DNA of 5,905 nt from Flavipsychrobacter sp. (lineage in GTDB: Bacteria; Bacteroidota; Bacteroidia; Chitinophagales; Chitinophagaceae): contig JAJNBR010000194.1 of NCBI GenBank assembly GCA_021156265.1, positions 1 through 5,905 of the forward strand, written 5' to 3'. The stretch's first letter is position 1. The number at the start of each line of letters is the position of its first letter. The position numbers were made by a program, and so were the translations under genes. This document shows positions 1-5,650 of this stretch, piece after piece. The notes under the pieces are model-generated. The model was not told the DNA's origin and did not search any database. It saw only the letters and a list, made by a program, of their open reading frames with translations.

Positions 1-439
1 AGCCCGCTTTTTTCAAACCGATGGCCCACGAAAAATAATCGGTTGGGGACAACTGAAACAGCGAGGCATATCGCGGCTGACTGGAAAGATAGTCGGAGTG
101 GTCTTTGTAAGATTCTACTGAAGAATTGTATTTCCTAAAGCATTCATTCGGCGCGTCATCCGTGTAGGTATATTTTTGACCCGTCCAATTCTTCTTACAC
201 TTTATGCCGAAATGGTTGTTGGCATTAATCGCAAGCTCACTATTGCCTGCACTTGTTTCATGAATGCCCTGCGCCAAAGTAACGGCAGCAGGTATCCCTG
301 TGCGTCGCTGCTCTGCTATAGCAAGCTCCTTATATTGCTCTACGTATTTTTTTGCGCGAGTAATATAATCGCCCTGTCCGTACACCCCTGTGCTTAACAG
401 TAGCATGACTGCAATGCTCCCTATCCTGTTCTTCAGCAT
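1..439 (-). CDS. Exported glucosaminidase (GH73-like), C-terminus cut by window edge
   Basis: Seen: an open frame from ATG at 439 (complement) to the left edge gives 146 residues and no stop. Residues 1-22 form a signal peptide (MLKNRIG, then a hydrophobic core, then VYGQ), so the product is exported. Residues 25-146 match the glucosaminidase domain that hydrolyses N-acetylglucosamine linkages in peptidoglycan. Key segments are TGIPAAVTLAQGIHETSAGN (47-66), in which E61 is the probable catalytic glutamate, then NNHFGIKC, then a Y-D-H-S-D-Y-L segment followed by the SQPRYA and LKKAG motifs. Family knowledge: bacteroidetal members often carry C-terminal LysM repeats, which would lie outside the window. 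The start lies 15 bases after the O-methyltransferase stop with no hairpin between, so it is probably the fourth gene of an operon. Role inferred: cell-wall turnover in the periplasm or at the surface. The domain call is strong; the substrate is by family only. Confidence 0.88.
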   Translation of the reverse strand, partial: MLKNRIGSIAVMLLLSTGVYGQGDYITRAKKYVEQYKELAIAEQRRTGIPAAVTLAQGIHETSAGNSELAINANNHFGIKCKKNWTGQKYTYTDDAPNECFRKYNSSVESYKDHSDYLSSQPRYASLFQLSPTDYFSWAIGLKKAG

Positions 440-454
440 AAATATATTATTAGG

Positions 455-1108
455 TTAGTTAGTAGTTTTTCTGATGATCATTATGCCATCGCGCACCGGT
501 AACAATACATGTTCCACCCTCTTGTCGCTCTTCACTTTCTCATTGAACGCATGAATAGCGCGTGCATTTTTACTTTGTTCATCTGCTGGCTTCACTACTT
601 CGCCATCATACAACACGTTATCCGCCAAAATATATCCTCCTACAGGTACACGGCCCAACACCATATCATAGTACAAACTGTAGTTCTGTTTGTCAGCATC
701 GATAAAGACCAGGTCAAACTGCCCTTCCAGTGTTGGAATGATCTCAGCCGCCTTACCGAAGTGCTGCACTATTTTCTTCTCTAATCCTTCCTCACAAAAA
801 TAACGAAAACACATGTCTTCCAACTCCTCATTGATGTCAATGGTATGCAAAATCCCGTCGTTTGCCAGGCCCTGGGCAAGGCATATAGCCGAATAGCCCG
901 TGTATGTGCCTATCTCCAAAACCCTTCTGGGCTTTATCATATAACTGAGCATCTTTAACAACCCGCCCTGCAAATGCCCCGATAGCATCACCGGCAGTTC
1001 AACTTTCACATTTGTTTCACGATTCAATGCTGCCAGCGTCTGCGTTTCCGGAGTGGTATACGTTTCGGCATATTCATTGATAGCCACCGGCAAAAACAAT
1101 TGCGTCAT
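455..1108 (-). CDS. Class I SAM-dependent O-methyltransferase (CCoAOMT-like family)
   Basis: A 217-residue cytoplasmic protein of the usual length for bacterial cation-dependent O-methyltransferases, which transfer a methyl group from S-adenosylmethionine to a hydroxyl, typically of a catechol-like compound. Seen: SAM-binding motif I VLEIGTYTGYSA at 63-74; an acidic residue D91 after a hydrophobic strand (HTIDIN), expected to hold the ribose; FIDADK at 135-140 and LADN at 161-164, which supply the metal ligands D137, D163 and N164; and the family's C-terminal DG (207-208) before the last strand. All catalytic-site positions appear intact. The ATG lies 2 bases after the LOG-family stop codon, which supports this start and translational coupling. 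No Shine-Dalgarno sequence is visible. The natural substrate cannot be read from the sequence. In Bacteroidota this family is common and mostly uncharacterised. Confidence 0.93.
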   Translation of the reverse strand: MTQLFLPVAINEYAETYTTPETQTLAALNRETNVKVELPVMLSGHLQGGLLKMLSYMIKPRRVLEIGTYTGYSAICLAQGLANDGILHTIDINEELEDMCFRYFCEEGLEKKIVQHFGKAAEIIPTLEGQFDLVFIDADKQNYSLYYDMVLGRVPVGGYILADNVLYDGEVVKPADEQSKNARAIHAFNEKVKSDKRVEHVLLPVRDGIMIIRKTTN

Positions 1109-1110
1109 AA

Positions 1111-1809
1111 TTAGAAATTAGGCTGCAATTTATTGTGTGAATAAAACTCGTGGAGGTAAGCAACTACTTCATCTGCATTGTCAAATACCTTGATCATATC
1201 GAGATCGCCCGGGCTGATATTGCCCTCTACTTCCAGCATGGTCTCTTTCATCCATGTGAAAAGCCCGTTCCAATAGCTCGAGCCCATGCAGATCATCGGT
1301 GTTTGCGTGAATTTCCTTGTTTGTATCAGCGTAGCAACCTCAAAGAATTCATCCATCGTTCCCCAACCACCGGGCATCATAATAAAACCCTGCGAATATT
1401 TTGCGAACATTACTTTGCGAACAAAGAAGTAGTCGAAATTAATAGACTTGTCAAAATCTATATAGGGATTATTATGTTGCTCAAACGGAAGTTCGATGTT
1501 CAGGCCTACCGAACGACCACCGGCAAGATTTGCACCTTTATTACCGGCCTCCATAATACCCGGGCCTCCTCCTGTAATAATGCCAAATCCCTCATCGGCC
1601 AGGCGCCTGGCCACTTCTACAGTCAGGTCGTAATATTTATGCCCCGGTTTAGTTCTTGCTGATCCGAAGATCGAAATACAGGGACCTATCTTCGCCAGCG
1701 TTTCAAACCCCTGCACAAATTCTGCCATTATCTTGAACACCTGCCAACTGGAATGGGCACGGGTTTCCGTCCAGTCGCGAAGTTTTATCTTGGTTAATTT
1801 TTCTTTCAT
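1111..1809 (-). CDS. LOG-family protein (TIGR00730-type Rossmann fold, nucleotide phosphoribohydrolase-like)
   Basis: A 232-residue cytoplasmic protein of the family once labelled 'lysine decarboxylase'. Characterised members are LOG cytokinin-activating enzymes and the nucleotidase PpnN, which split a nucleoside 5'-monophosphate into base and ribose 5-phosphate. Seen: Rossmann start ISIFGSAR (45-52); nucleotide-binding GGGPGIMEAGNKGA (80-93); the conserved R131-K132 of the FFVRKVMF segment; and signature PGGWGTMDE (146-154), with E154 as the expected catalytic acid. The roughly 40-residue N-terminal extension before the fold is longer than in short plant-type LOGs and is usual for many bacterial TIGR00730 proteins. 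The ATG starts 2 bases after the symporter stop, so it sits within an operon. Purine or pyrimidine nucleotide salvage is a more likely role here than plant hormone production; that is inference. The old decarboxylase annotation should not be used. Confidence 0.92.
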   Translation of the reverse strand: MKEKLTKIKLRDWTETRAHSSWQVFKIMAEFVQGFETLAKIGPCISIFGSARTKPGHKYYDLTVEVARRLADEGFGIITGGGPGIMEAGNKGANLAGGRSVGLNIELPFEQHNNPYIDFDKSINFDYFFVRKVMFAKYSQGFIMMPGGWGTMDEFFEVATLIQTRKFTQTPMICMGSSYWNGLFTWMKETMLEVEGNISPGDLDMIKVFDNADEVVAYLHEFYSHNKLQPNF

Positions 1810-1811
1810 AA

Positions 1812-3281
1812 TTAATCAGCGGTCAATTCGATTGCATTCCCCTTCTTAGAGCACAAAAATAGTAGCAAAAAGGTCAATGAAGCGTTTATTATTAGTAGTT
1901 CGGTGCCGATAGCGTACCCGTTCAACCATTCTTTGTCGTGTTGCTTCAGAACATAACACAACACAGGAGCAACCAGGCAAATGACCGGCACCAGGGAATC
2001 GACAAGCTGCCTGCGGGTAAAAATGCCAAATACGAACAGCGCCAGCAACGGTCCATAAGTATAACCGGCTACAACCAACAGTATTTGGATCAATGAGCCA
2101 TTGTCGACTTCGCGGAAAAAGAAAACGCAGGCCAGAAATATGATCGCCATCACATTATGCACGATCAATCTCACGCGGGCTTTATGTTTTTCGTCCCAGT
2201 CAGTTCTTCTCTTCATTCCAAGTATATCAATACAAAATGAAGAGGTCAGGGCGGTCAAGGCTCCATCAGCACTAGGAAACAATGCGGAAACAAGACCTAT
2301 CAGGAAGCAAACCGTGATCATAAAAGGCAGACCGCTGTTTACGGCTATAGTCGGGAAAAGGTCATCGCCGGTGGCGGTTATTCCCTTTGCATCTGCATAT
2401 AAATAGAGCAAGCCGCCTAAAAAGAGAAAAATAAAGTTCACGATCAGCAGTGTAAAACAGAAAGTGATCATGTTCTTCTGAGAATCTTTCAGGTTGCTTA
2501 CACTGATATTCTTTTGCATCATTTCCTGGTCTAGACCGGTCATAGCGATCGTAATAAAGGCGCCGCCTAATATCTGCTTCACAAAGAAATTTGGCGCGAG
2601 TGGATCTGTGTGTATCAGTTTTGCATATCCTTTGTCCTGCAATGCCGCCCAGGTGCTGCCGAAATCGAGATTCAGTGCATTCATTATATAGCCTACGCAA
2701 ACGATAAGGCCCAGCAGCATGAAGGTGGTCTGGAGGGTATCGGTCCACACGATAGTCTTAACACCGCCACGGTAAGTATAGAGCAGTATCAGCACCAGGA
2801 TAAGGATGGCGGTGACTTCGAACGGTATATTCATATCGTTCAGAACGAAAAGCTGCAATACTTTTATCACGAGGTAAAGGCGCAAGGTAGCACCGAGTGT
2901 TCTTGAAAGGATGAAAAATAGAGCACCGGTTTTATAAGCGGTCATGCCCAGCCGCTTGTCCAGGTAAGTATAGATAGAGGTTAAGCGCAGGTTGTAATAA
3001 ATAGGAAGCAGTATAAAAGCTACAGCGAAATAACCGATCCAGTATCCGATCACCACCTGGAAATAGTCAAACCCGGCTTTCCCTACGGTGCCCGGCACGG
3101 AAATGAAGGTCATTCCCGATAGCGAGGTACCGATCATCCCAAAGGCAACCACCCACCATTTGCTGTTACGGTTGCCGATAAAAAACGACTCATTATTGGA
3201 ATTGCGGGAGGTATAAAATGCGATGCCTAACAGCAAAGCAAAATAGGCGAGTATTATGTAGAGCAAAAATGCTGATCCCAT
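1812..3281 (-). CDS. Sodium:solute symporter (SSS family)
   Basis: A 489-residue inner-membrane transporter, within the usual SSS length. Hydrophobic stretches suggest 13 transmembrane helices, at about residues 4-23, 42-63, 72-95, 117-140, 154-170, 184-203, 234-252, 272-296, 318-340, 372-390, 397-420, 428-446 and 459-478. Seen: the unwound-helix segment GTSLSGMTFISVPG (51-64), which in this family contributes to the sodium and substrate sites; the signature YTYRGGVKTIVWTDTLQ (168-184); and the Ser/Thr-rich helix SADGALTALTSSFCIDI (337-353), equivalent to the Na2-site helix of solved relatives. It imports a small solute driven by sodium. The substrate (sugar, nucleoside, amino acid or organic acid) cannot be told from sequence. 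It is the first gene of a tight operon with LOG, O-methyltransferase and glucosaminidase genes. Only 19 bases separate its ATG from the terminator-like hairpin upstream, and no convincing TAnnTTTG promoter was found there. Confidence 0.94.
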   Translation of the reverse strand: MGSAFLLYIILAYFALLLGIAFYTSRNSNNESFFIGNRNSKWWVVAFGMIGTSLSGMTFISVPGTVGKAGFDYFQVVIGYWIGYFAVAFILLPIYYNLRLTSIYTYLDKRLGMTAYKTGALFFILSRTLGATLRLYLVIKVLQLFVLNDMNIPFEVTAILILVLILLYTYRGGVKTIVWTDTLQTTFMLLGLIVCVGYIMNALNLDFGSTWAALQDKGYAKLIHTDPLAPNFFVKQILGGAFITIAMTGLDQEMMQKNISVSNLKDSQKNMITFCFTLLIVNFIFLFLGGLLYLYADAKGITATGDDLFPTIAVNSGLPFMITVCFLIGLVSALFPSADGALTALTSSFCIDILGMKRRTDWDEKHKARVRLIVHNVMAIIFLACVFFFREVDNGSLIQILLVVAGYTYGPLLALFVFGIFTRRQLVDSLVPVICLVAPVLCYVLKQHDKEWLNGYAIGTELLIINASLTFLLLFLCSKKGNAIELTAD

Positions 3282-3288
3282 AAATGTG

Positions 3289-3331
3289 AATATAAATAAA
3301 TTGAGAGCTTTTTCAGTGAAAAAGCTCTCAA
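3289..3331 (-). terminator. Intrinsic terminator after the outer-membrane protein gene; possible leader hairpin of the symporter
   Basis: Seen: a perfect 14-bp inverted repeat, TTGAGAGCTTTTTC at 3301-3314 and its complement at 3318-3331, with a 3-base loop. On the minus strand it is followed by the T-rich run TTTATTTATATT. It lies 20 bases past the stop of the outer-membrane protein gene, the right place for an intrinsic terminator. The stem is only moderately GC-rich and the tail is interrupted by A residues, so termination may be incomplete. The hairpin ends 19 bases before the symporter ATG, so read-through would place it in the symporter leader. Confidence 0.8.
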
Positions 3332-3351
3332 CAAATGTTAGGAACTATATC

Positions 3352-4002
3352 TTAAAAGCCTACGTTAAACCCGAAACGGATGTCAAGAGGGCTGTATGGA
3401 CTCTTGTCATCTTGAATAACGTCGTAAAGAACCATCACAACTAACGAAGACCTGTCGCCTATCGGCTGCCTGATCCCGCCGCCGACCAGCGCGCGGGGTA
3501 CGGTAAAGCTCTCGTTGCGTTTTTTGACCTCGGGCGGATTACCATCATAGTAAGGTCTTCTCGCATTCCACAGGTTGATCTCCGGCTCAACATGAGCAAA
3601 AATGTTATTCCAGATGATATGACGTGCCCAGATGCTCCCTCTGTATATAGAAACCTTCAGAGAATAATACTCATCAACCAGCGTTACAGGATGTCTTATC
3701 ATCCAGTAGTTTTTTGCACTGAGGTATTCATACCCCAGACCTACACCCACCGAAAATTTTTCAGTTACGCGGTATCCTACTATGGGCCAAATCCCTGCAT
3801 TAAAAATACCATTACCTGCACCGAATGTAAACCCACCTCCAAATATCAGTTTGCTTTTATCAAAACCACGGTCTGCTGCTTTTTTTTCCTCATTTAGCCT
3901 GTATTGACTTATCGGCTTTCCACTGCTGCTATAGACAGTATCCTGAGCCATAACATTTAAAGCCAGCGGAATAAAAAATACGATCAACAGTAATTTCTTC
4001 AT
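3352..4002 (-). CDS. Small outer-membrane beta-barrel protein, function unknown
   Basis: From ATG at 4002 the product has 216 residues. Residues 1-19 (MKKLLLIVFFIPLALNVMA) are a clear type I signal peptide with cleavage before Q20, so it is exported. After a short polar linker (about residues 21-50) the mature part shows alternating hydrophobic/aromatic beta strands with Gly-rich turns, such as LIFGGGFTFGAGNGIFNAG and FSVGVGLGYEYLSA, and a conserved-looking GGGIRQPIGDRSSLVV block. It ends in FGFNVGF, and a terminal Phe is typical of barrels recognised by the BAM complex. The size suits about 8 strands. I recognise it only as a bacteroidetal barrel type without assigned function. An in-frame ATG at 4017 would add five residues (MRLIF); I prefer 4002 because it gives the standard MKK signal peptide. 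A near-match to the -7 element, TAACTTCG at 4021-4028 (complement), would also leave only a short leader for 4002. It lies 95 bases after the GlcD-like gene, and co-transcription is possible. Confidence 0.82.
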   Translation of the reverse strand: MKKLLLIVFFIPLALNVMAQDTVYSSSGKPISQYRLNEEKKAADRGFDKSKLIFGGGFTFGAGNGIFNAGIWPIVGYRVTEKFSVGVGLGYEYLSAKNYWMIRHPVTLVDEYYSLKVSIYRGSIWARHIIWNNIFAHVEPEINLWNARRPYYDGNPPEVKKRNESFTVPRALVGGGIRQPIGDRSSLVVMVLYDVIQDDKSPYSPLDIRFGFNVGF

Positions 4003-4097
4003 AAAAATCAATCTCATGCGAAGTTATGTATTAATCTATGCATGTTTTTAGGCGTTTAGGCCTTATGCCTGGCAAAACTGCAAAAGTTCTCTTAAAA

Positions 4098-5504
4098 TCA
4101 GGCTGCAAAGATCTTTCCGGGGTTTAAAATACCATTGGGATCGAAGACTTTTTTGATCTCTTTCATCAATTGCAACTGCGAGGCACTGAAAGCAATATCC
4201 ATGTAATTTTTCTGTACGAGCCCAATGCCGTGTTCTCCCGAAATAGTACCGCCTAAACGCACTACCTCTTTGAACAGTTTTCTAATGCCTTCGGGAAGCT
4301 TATTATTCCAGTCATCATCGCTCATTCCTGCCTTTACGATATTAACGTGGAGGTTACCATCGCCCGCATGCCCATAACACACAGAATGAAAGCCGTACTC
4401 GTGACCTATTTCTTTAATGACGCGCAGCAATTCCGGCAATTCAGCTCTCGGCACCACTGTGTCTTCCTCCTTGTATATCGAATTGCTTTTAACGGCCTCG
4501 CCAACTTTTCTGCGTAGGGTCCACAGCATCTCTTTTTGCTCATGGCTGTCTGCAAAAAGGATCTCGTCGATGTCGAATTGCTGCACTACCTCTGAAATAG
4601 CTTCCATCTCTTTGTACAGCTGATCGAGATTGTTGCCATCCACTTCTATCAACAAATGCGCCTGTATATCATCAGGTAGTGATACGCCTGATGACTGCAC
4701 ATATTTCATCGACCATTCTATGGCATCTCTTTCCATAAACTCCAGGGCAGAGGGTAAGTAACCGGCCATGAATATGGCATTCACAGCAGCGCATGCATCT
4801 ATTGATGAACGGAAAGGCACCAGCATCAGCAGGTCGTGTTTTACCGCGGGTATCAGCTTCAACACAATTTTGGTGATCACAGCAAGTGTTCCCTCGCTGC
4901 CAACTACCAGTTGGGTGAGGTTATACCCGGTTGCATTCTTCAGCACGTTAGCGCCGGTCCACATCACGTCACCATTAGGCATTACCACCTCCAGGTTCAG
5001 CACATAGTCTTTCACCACACCATACTTCACAGCCCTTGGCCCGCCCGAGTTTTCAGAAACATTTCCGCCTATAAAGCACGATCCTTTGCTCGCGGGATCT
5101 GGTGGATACATCAGGCCTTCGGCTTTTACATGTTCTTGAAGTTCCTGCGTTATTACACCTGGTTCCACAACCACCTGCAAGTTTCTTTTATCGACGTTCA
5201 ATACTTTATTGAAGCGCTTCATGTCCAGCACAACACCAGCAAATACAGGCAATGCCCCACCACTTAACCCTGTGCCTGCTCCGCGTGGTGTTACCGGCAA
5301 GCGATGCTCATTGCAGTAACGCATTATCGCGCTAACAGCTTCCACGGTTTCAGGCTGTAATACAACCTCAGGCAAATAGCGGAGGTCTTCAGTCTGGTCT
5401 GAGGCAGCTATGACCAGATTGTCATTGTCGGTAAATATATTCCTGACCCCCTCCAGCGAACGGAAATAGGCTATATCCTCTCCAGATATTTTTCTGAAAT
5501 CCAT
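4098..5504 (-). CDS. FAD-binding 2-hydroxyacid dehydrogenase, GlcD / D-lactate dehydrogenase family
   Basis: A 468-residue flavoprotein of the usual GlcD length. Family members oxidise D-2-hydroxyacids (glycolate, D-lactate, D-2-hydroxyglutarate) to 2-ketoacids and pass electrons on through FAD. Seen: N-terminal PCMH-type FAD domain (about 45-220) with PRGAGTGLSGGALP (73-86), YPPDPASKG followed by IGGNVSENSGG (133-155) and VVGSEGTLAVIT (200-211); and a C-terminal FAD-oxidase domain with GHAGDGNLHVNI (378-389), SGEHGIGL (422-429) and FDPNGILNPGKIF (454-466). H379, H386 and E424 match the metal site of human LDHD/D2HGDH relatives. There is no cysteine-rich iron-sulfur domain and no glcE/glcF partner nearby, so a stand-alone enzyme is likely. 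Glycolate, D-lactate and D-2-hydroxyglutarate cannot be told apart from sequence. The start fits the family N-terminus. A perfect TAnnTTTG element ends 4 bases before the ATG, suggesting a leaderless or nearly leaderless message. It is divergent from the PadR gene and possibly regulated from the shared region. Confidence 0.9.
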   Translation of the reverse strand: MDFRKISGEDIAYFRSLEGVRNIFTDNDNLVIAASDQTEDLRYLPEVVLQPETVEAVSAIMRYCNEHRLPVTPRGAGTGLSGGALPVFAGVVLDMKRFNKVLNVDKRNLQVVVEPGVITQELQEHVKAEGLMYPPDPASKGSCFIGGNVSENSGGPRAVKYGVVKDYVLNLEVVMPNGDVMWTGANVLKNATGYNLTQLVVGSEGTLAVITKIVLKLIPAVKHDLLMLVPFRSSIDACAAVNAIFMAGYLPSALEFMERDAIEWSMKYVQSSGVSLPDDIQAHLLIEVDGNNLDQLYKEMEAISEVVQQFDIDEILFADSHEQKEMLWTLRRKVGEAVKSNSIYKEEDTVVPRAELPELLRVIKEIGHEYGFHSVCYGHAGDGNLHVNIVKAGMSDDDWNNKLPEGIRKLFKEVVRLGGTISGEHGIGLVQKNYMDIAFSASQLQLMKEIKKVFDPNGILNPGKIFAA

Positions 5505-5508
5505 GATA

Positions 5509-5516
5509 CAAAGGTA
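5509..5516 (-). promoter_or_regulatory. -7 promoter element for the GlcD-like gene
   Basis: On the minus strand the bases read TACCTTTG, an exact match to the Bacteroidota -7 consensus TAnnTTTG. It ends 4 bases before the ATG at 5504. No TTTG is visible 19-21 bases upstream; that region instead holds part of a palindrome (5532-5545), which fits a regulated promoter. Chance occurrence of this 6-base-specific motif is possible, but the position is suitable. Confidence 0.55.
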
Positions 5517-5531
5517 TCTATTTCAGGCAAC

Positions 5532-5545
5532 TCGGAAGATTCCGA
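5532..5545. promoter_or_regulatory. Palindrome TCGGAA-GA-TTCCGA, candidate operator
   Basis: A perfect 6-bp inverted repeat with a 2-base centre. It begins 15 bp upstream of the -7 element of the GlcD-like gene and so covers where the -33 element would be. A dimeric regulator bound here would block or activate that promoter. The arms do not resemble the dyads nearer the PadR gene, so a different protein may be involved. No regulator can be named. Confidence 0.4.
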
Positions 5546-5555
5546 CCTATTACCC

Positions 5556-5580
5556 GGTACTATCCTTAACAAAATATTGT
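5556..5580 (+). repeat. Direct repeat copy 1 with imperfect dyad, candidate operator
   Basis: The 25 bases begin with GGTACTAT and end with TATTGT. They match the copy at 5590-5614 at 19 of 25 positions. Inside, TACTATC (5558-5564), a 5-base spacer, and CAAAATA (5570-5576) form a weak inverted repeat with the same geometry as in copy 2. It lies between the divergent GlcD-like and PadR genes, about 40 bp upstream of each -7 element. Probably a weaker regulator site. Confidence 0.5.
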
Positions 5581-5589
5581 CCATAAAAA

Positions 5590-5614
5590 GGTACTATGCA
5601 ATACACAGTATTGT
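5590..5614 (+). repeat. Direct repeat copy 2 with strong dyad, candidate PadR-type operator
   Basis: Second copy of the 25-base repeat, 34 bp after the first. It contains the inverted repeat TACTATG (5592-5598), spacer CAATA, CACAGTA (5604-5610), with 6 of 7 arm positions paired. A second perfect dyad CAATAC-ACA-GTATTG (5599-5613) overlaps it. It ends 9 bp before the PadR -7 element, where a bound protein would cover the -33 region. From memory, and not checked, dyads like TACTTTG-N5-CAAAGTA occur near other bacteroidetal PadR genes, so autoregulation is the leading idea. Confidence 0.55.
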
Positions 5615-5623
5615 AAAATCACT

Positions 5624-5631
5624 TACATTTG
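5624..5631 (+). promoter_or_regulatory. -7 promoter element for the PadR gene
   Basis: TACATTTG is an exact match to the TAnnTTTG consensus and ends 19 bases before the PadR ATG at 5651, leaving a short leader of roughly 14 bases. No consensus -33 TTTG sits at the standard distance; the space is taken by the repeat and dyad. The element is also inside TTACA-N8-TGTAA (5623-5640), a dyad that would span the predicted transcription start. Confidence 0.6.
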
Positions 5632-5650
5632 TCTTTGTAAAACGGCGATC

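Noticed and set aside
176..397. Plus-strand open frame of 73 codons with a hydrophobic stretch
   Set aside because: Antisense to the glucosaminidase, whose signal peptide and catalytic motif are clear on the other strand.
1150..1662. Plus-strand open frame of 170 codons
   Set aside because: It is antisense to the LOG-family gene, whose catalytic motifs are intact. Its product has no recognisable domain and an unnatural composition.
2362..2748. Minus-strand open frame of 128 codons inside the symporter
   Set aside because: Same strand but a different frame from the symporter, whose transmembrane pattern is continuous through it. The frame-shifted product is Arg/His-rich and resembles no family.
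3880..3887. Run of eight T (A on the coding strand) in the outer-membrane protein gene, considered as a frameshift or slippage site
   Set aside because: The reading frame is intact on both sides and encodes Lys-Lys in a polar linker; nothing suggests programmed slippage.
4047..4070. Short repeated TTTAGGC and AGGC/GCCT pairings after the GlcD-like gene, considered as a terminator
   Set aside because: Stems of only about 4 bp with competing alternatives and no proper T-tract; too weak to call.
4836..5267. Plus-strand open frame of 143 codons
   Set aside because: Antisense shadow of the FAD-domain part of the GlcD-like gene. It has no promoter-like element or domain.
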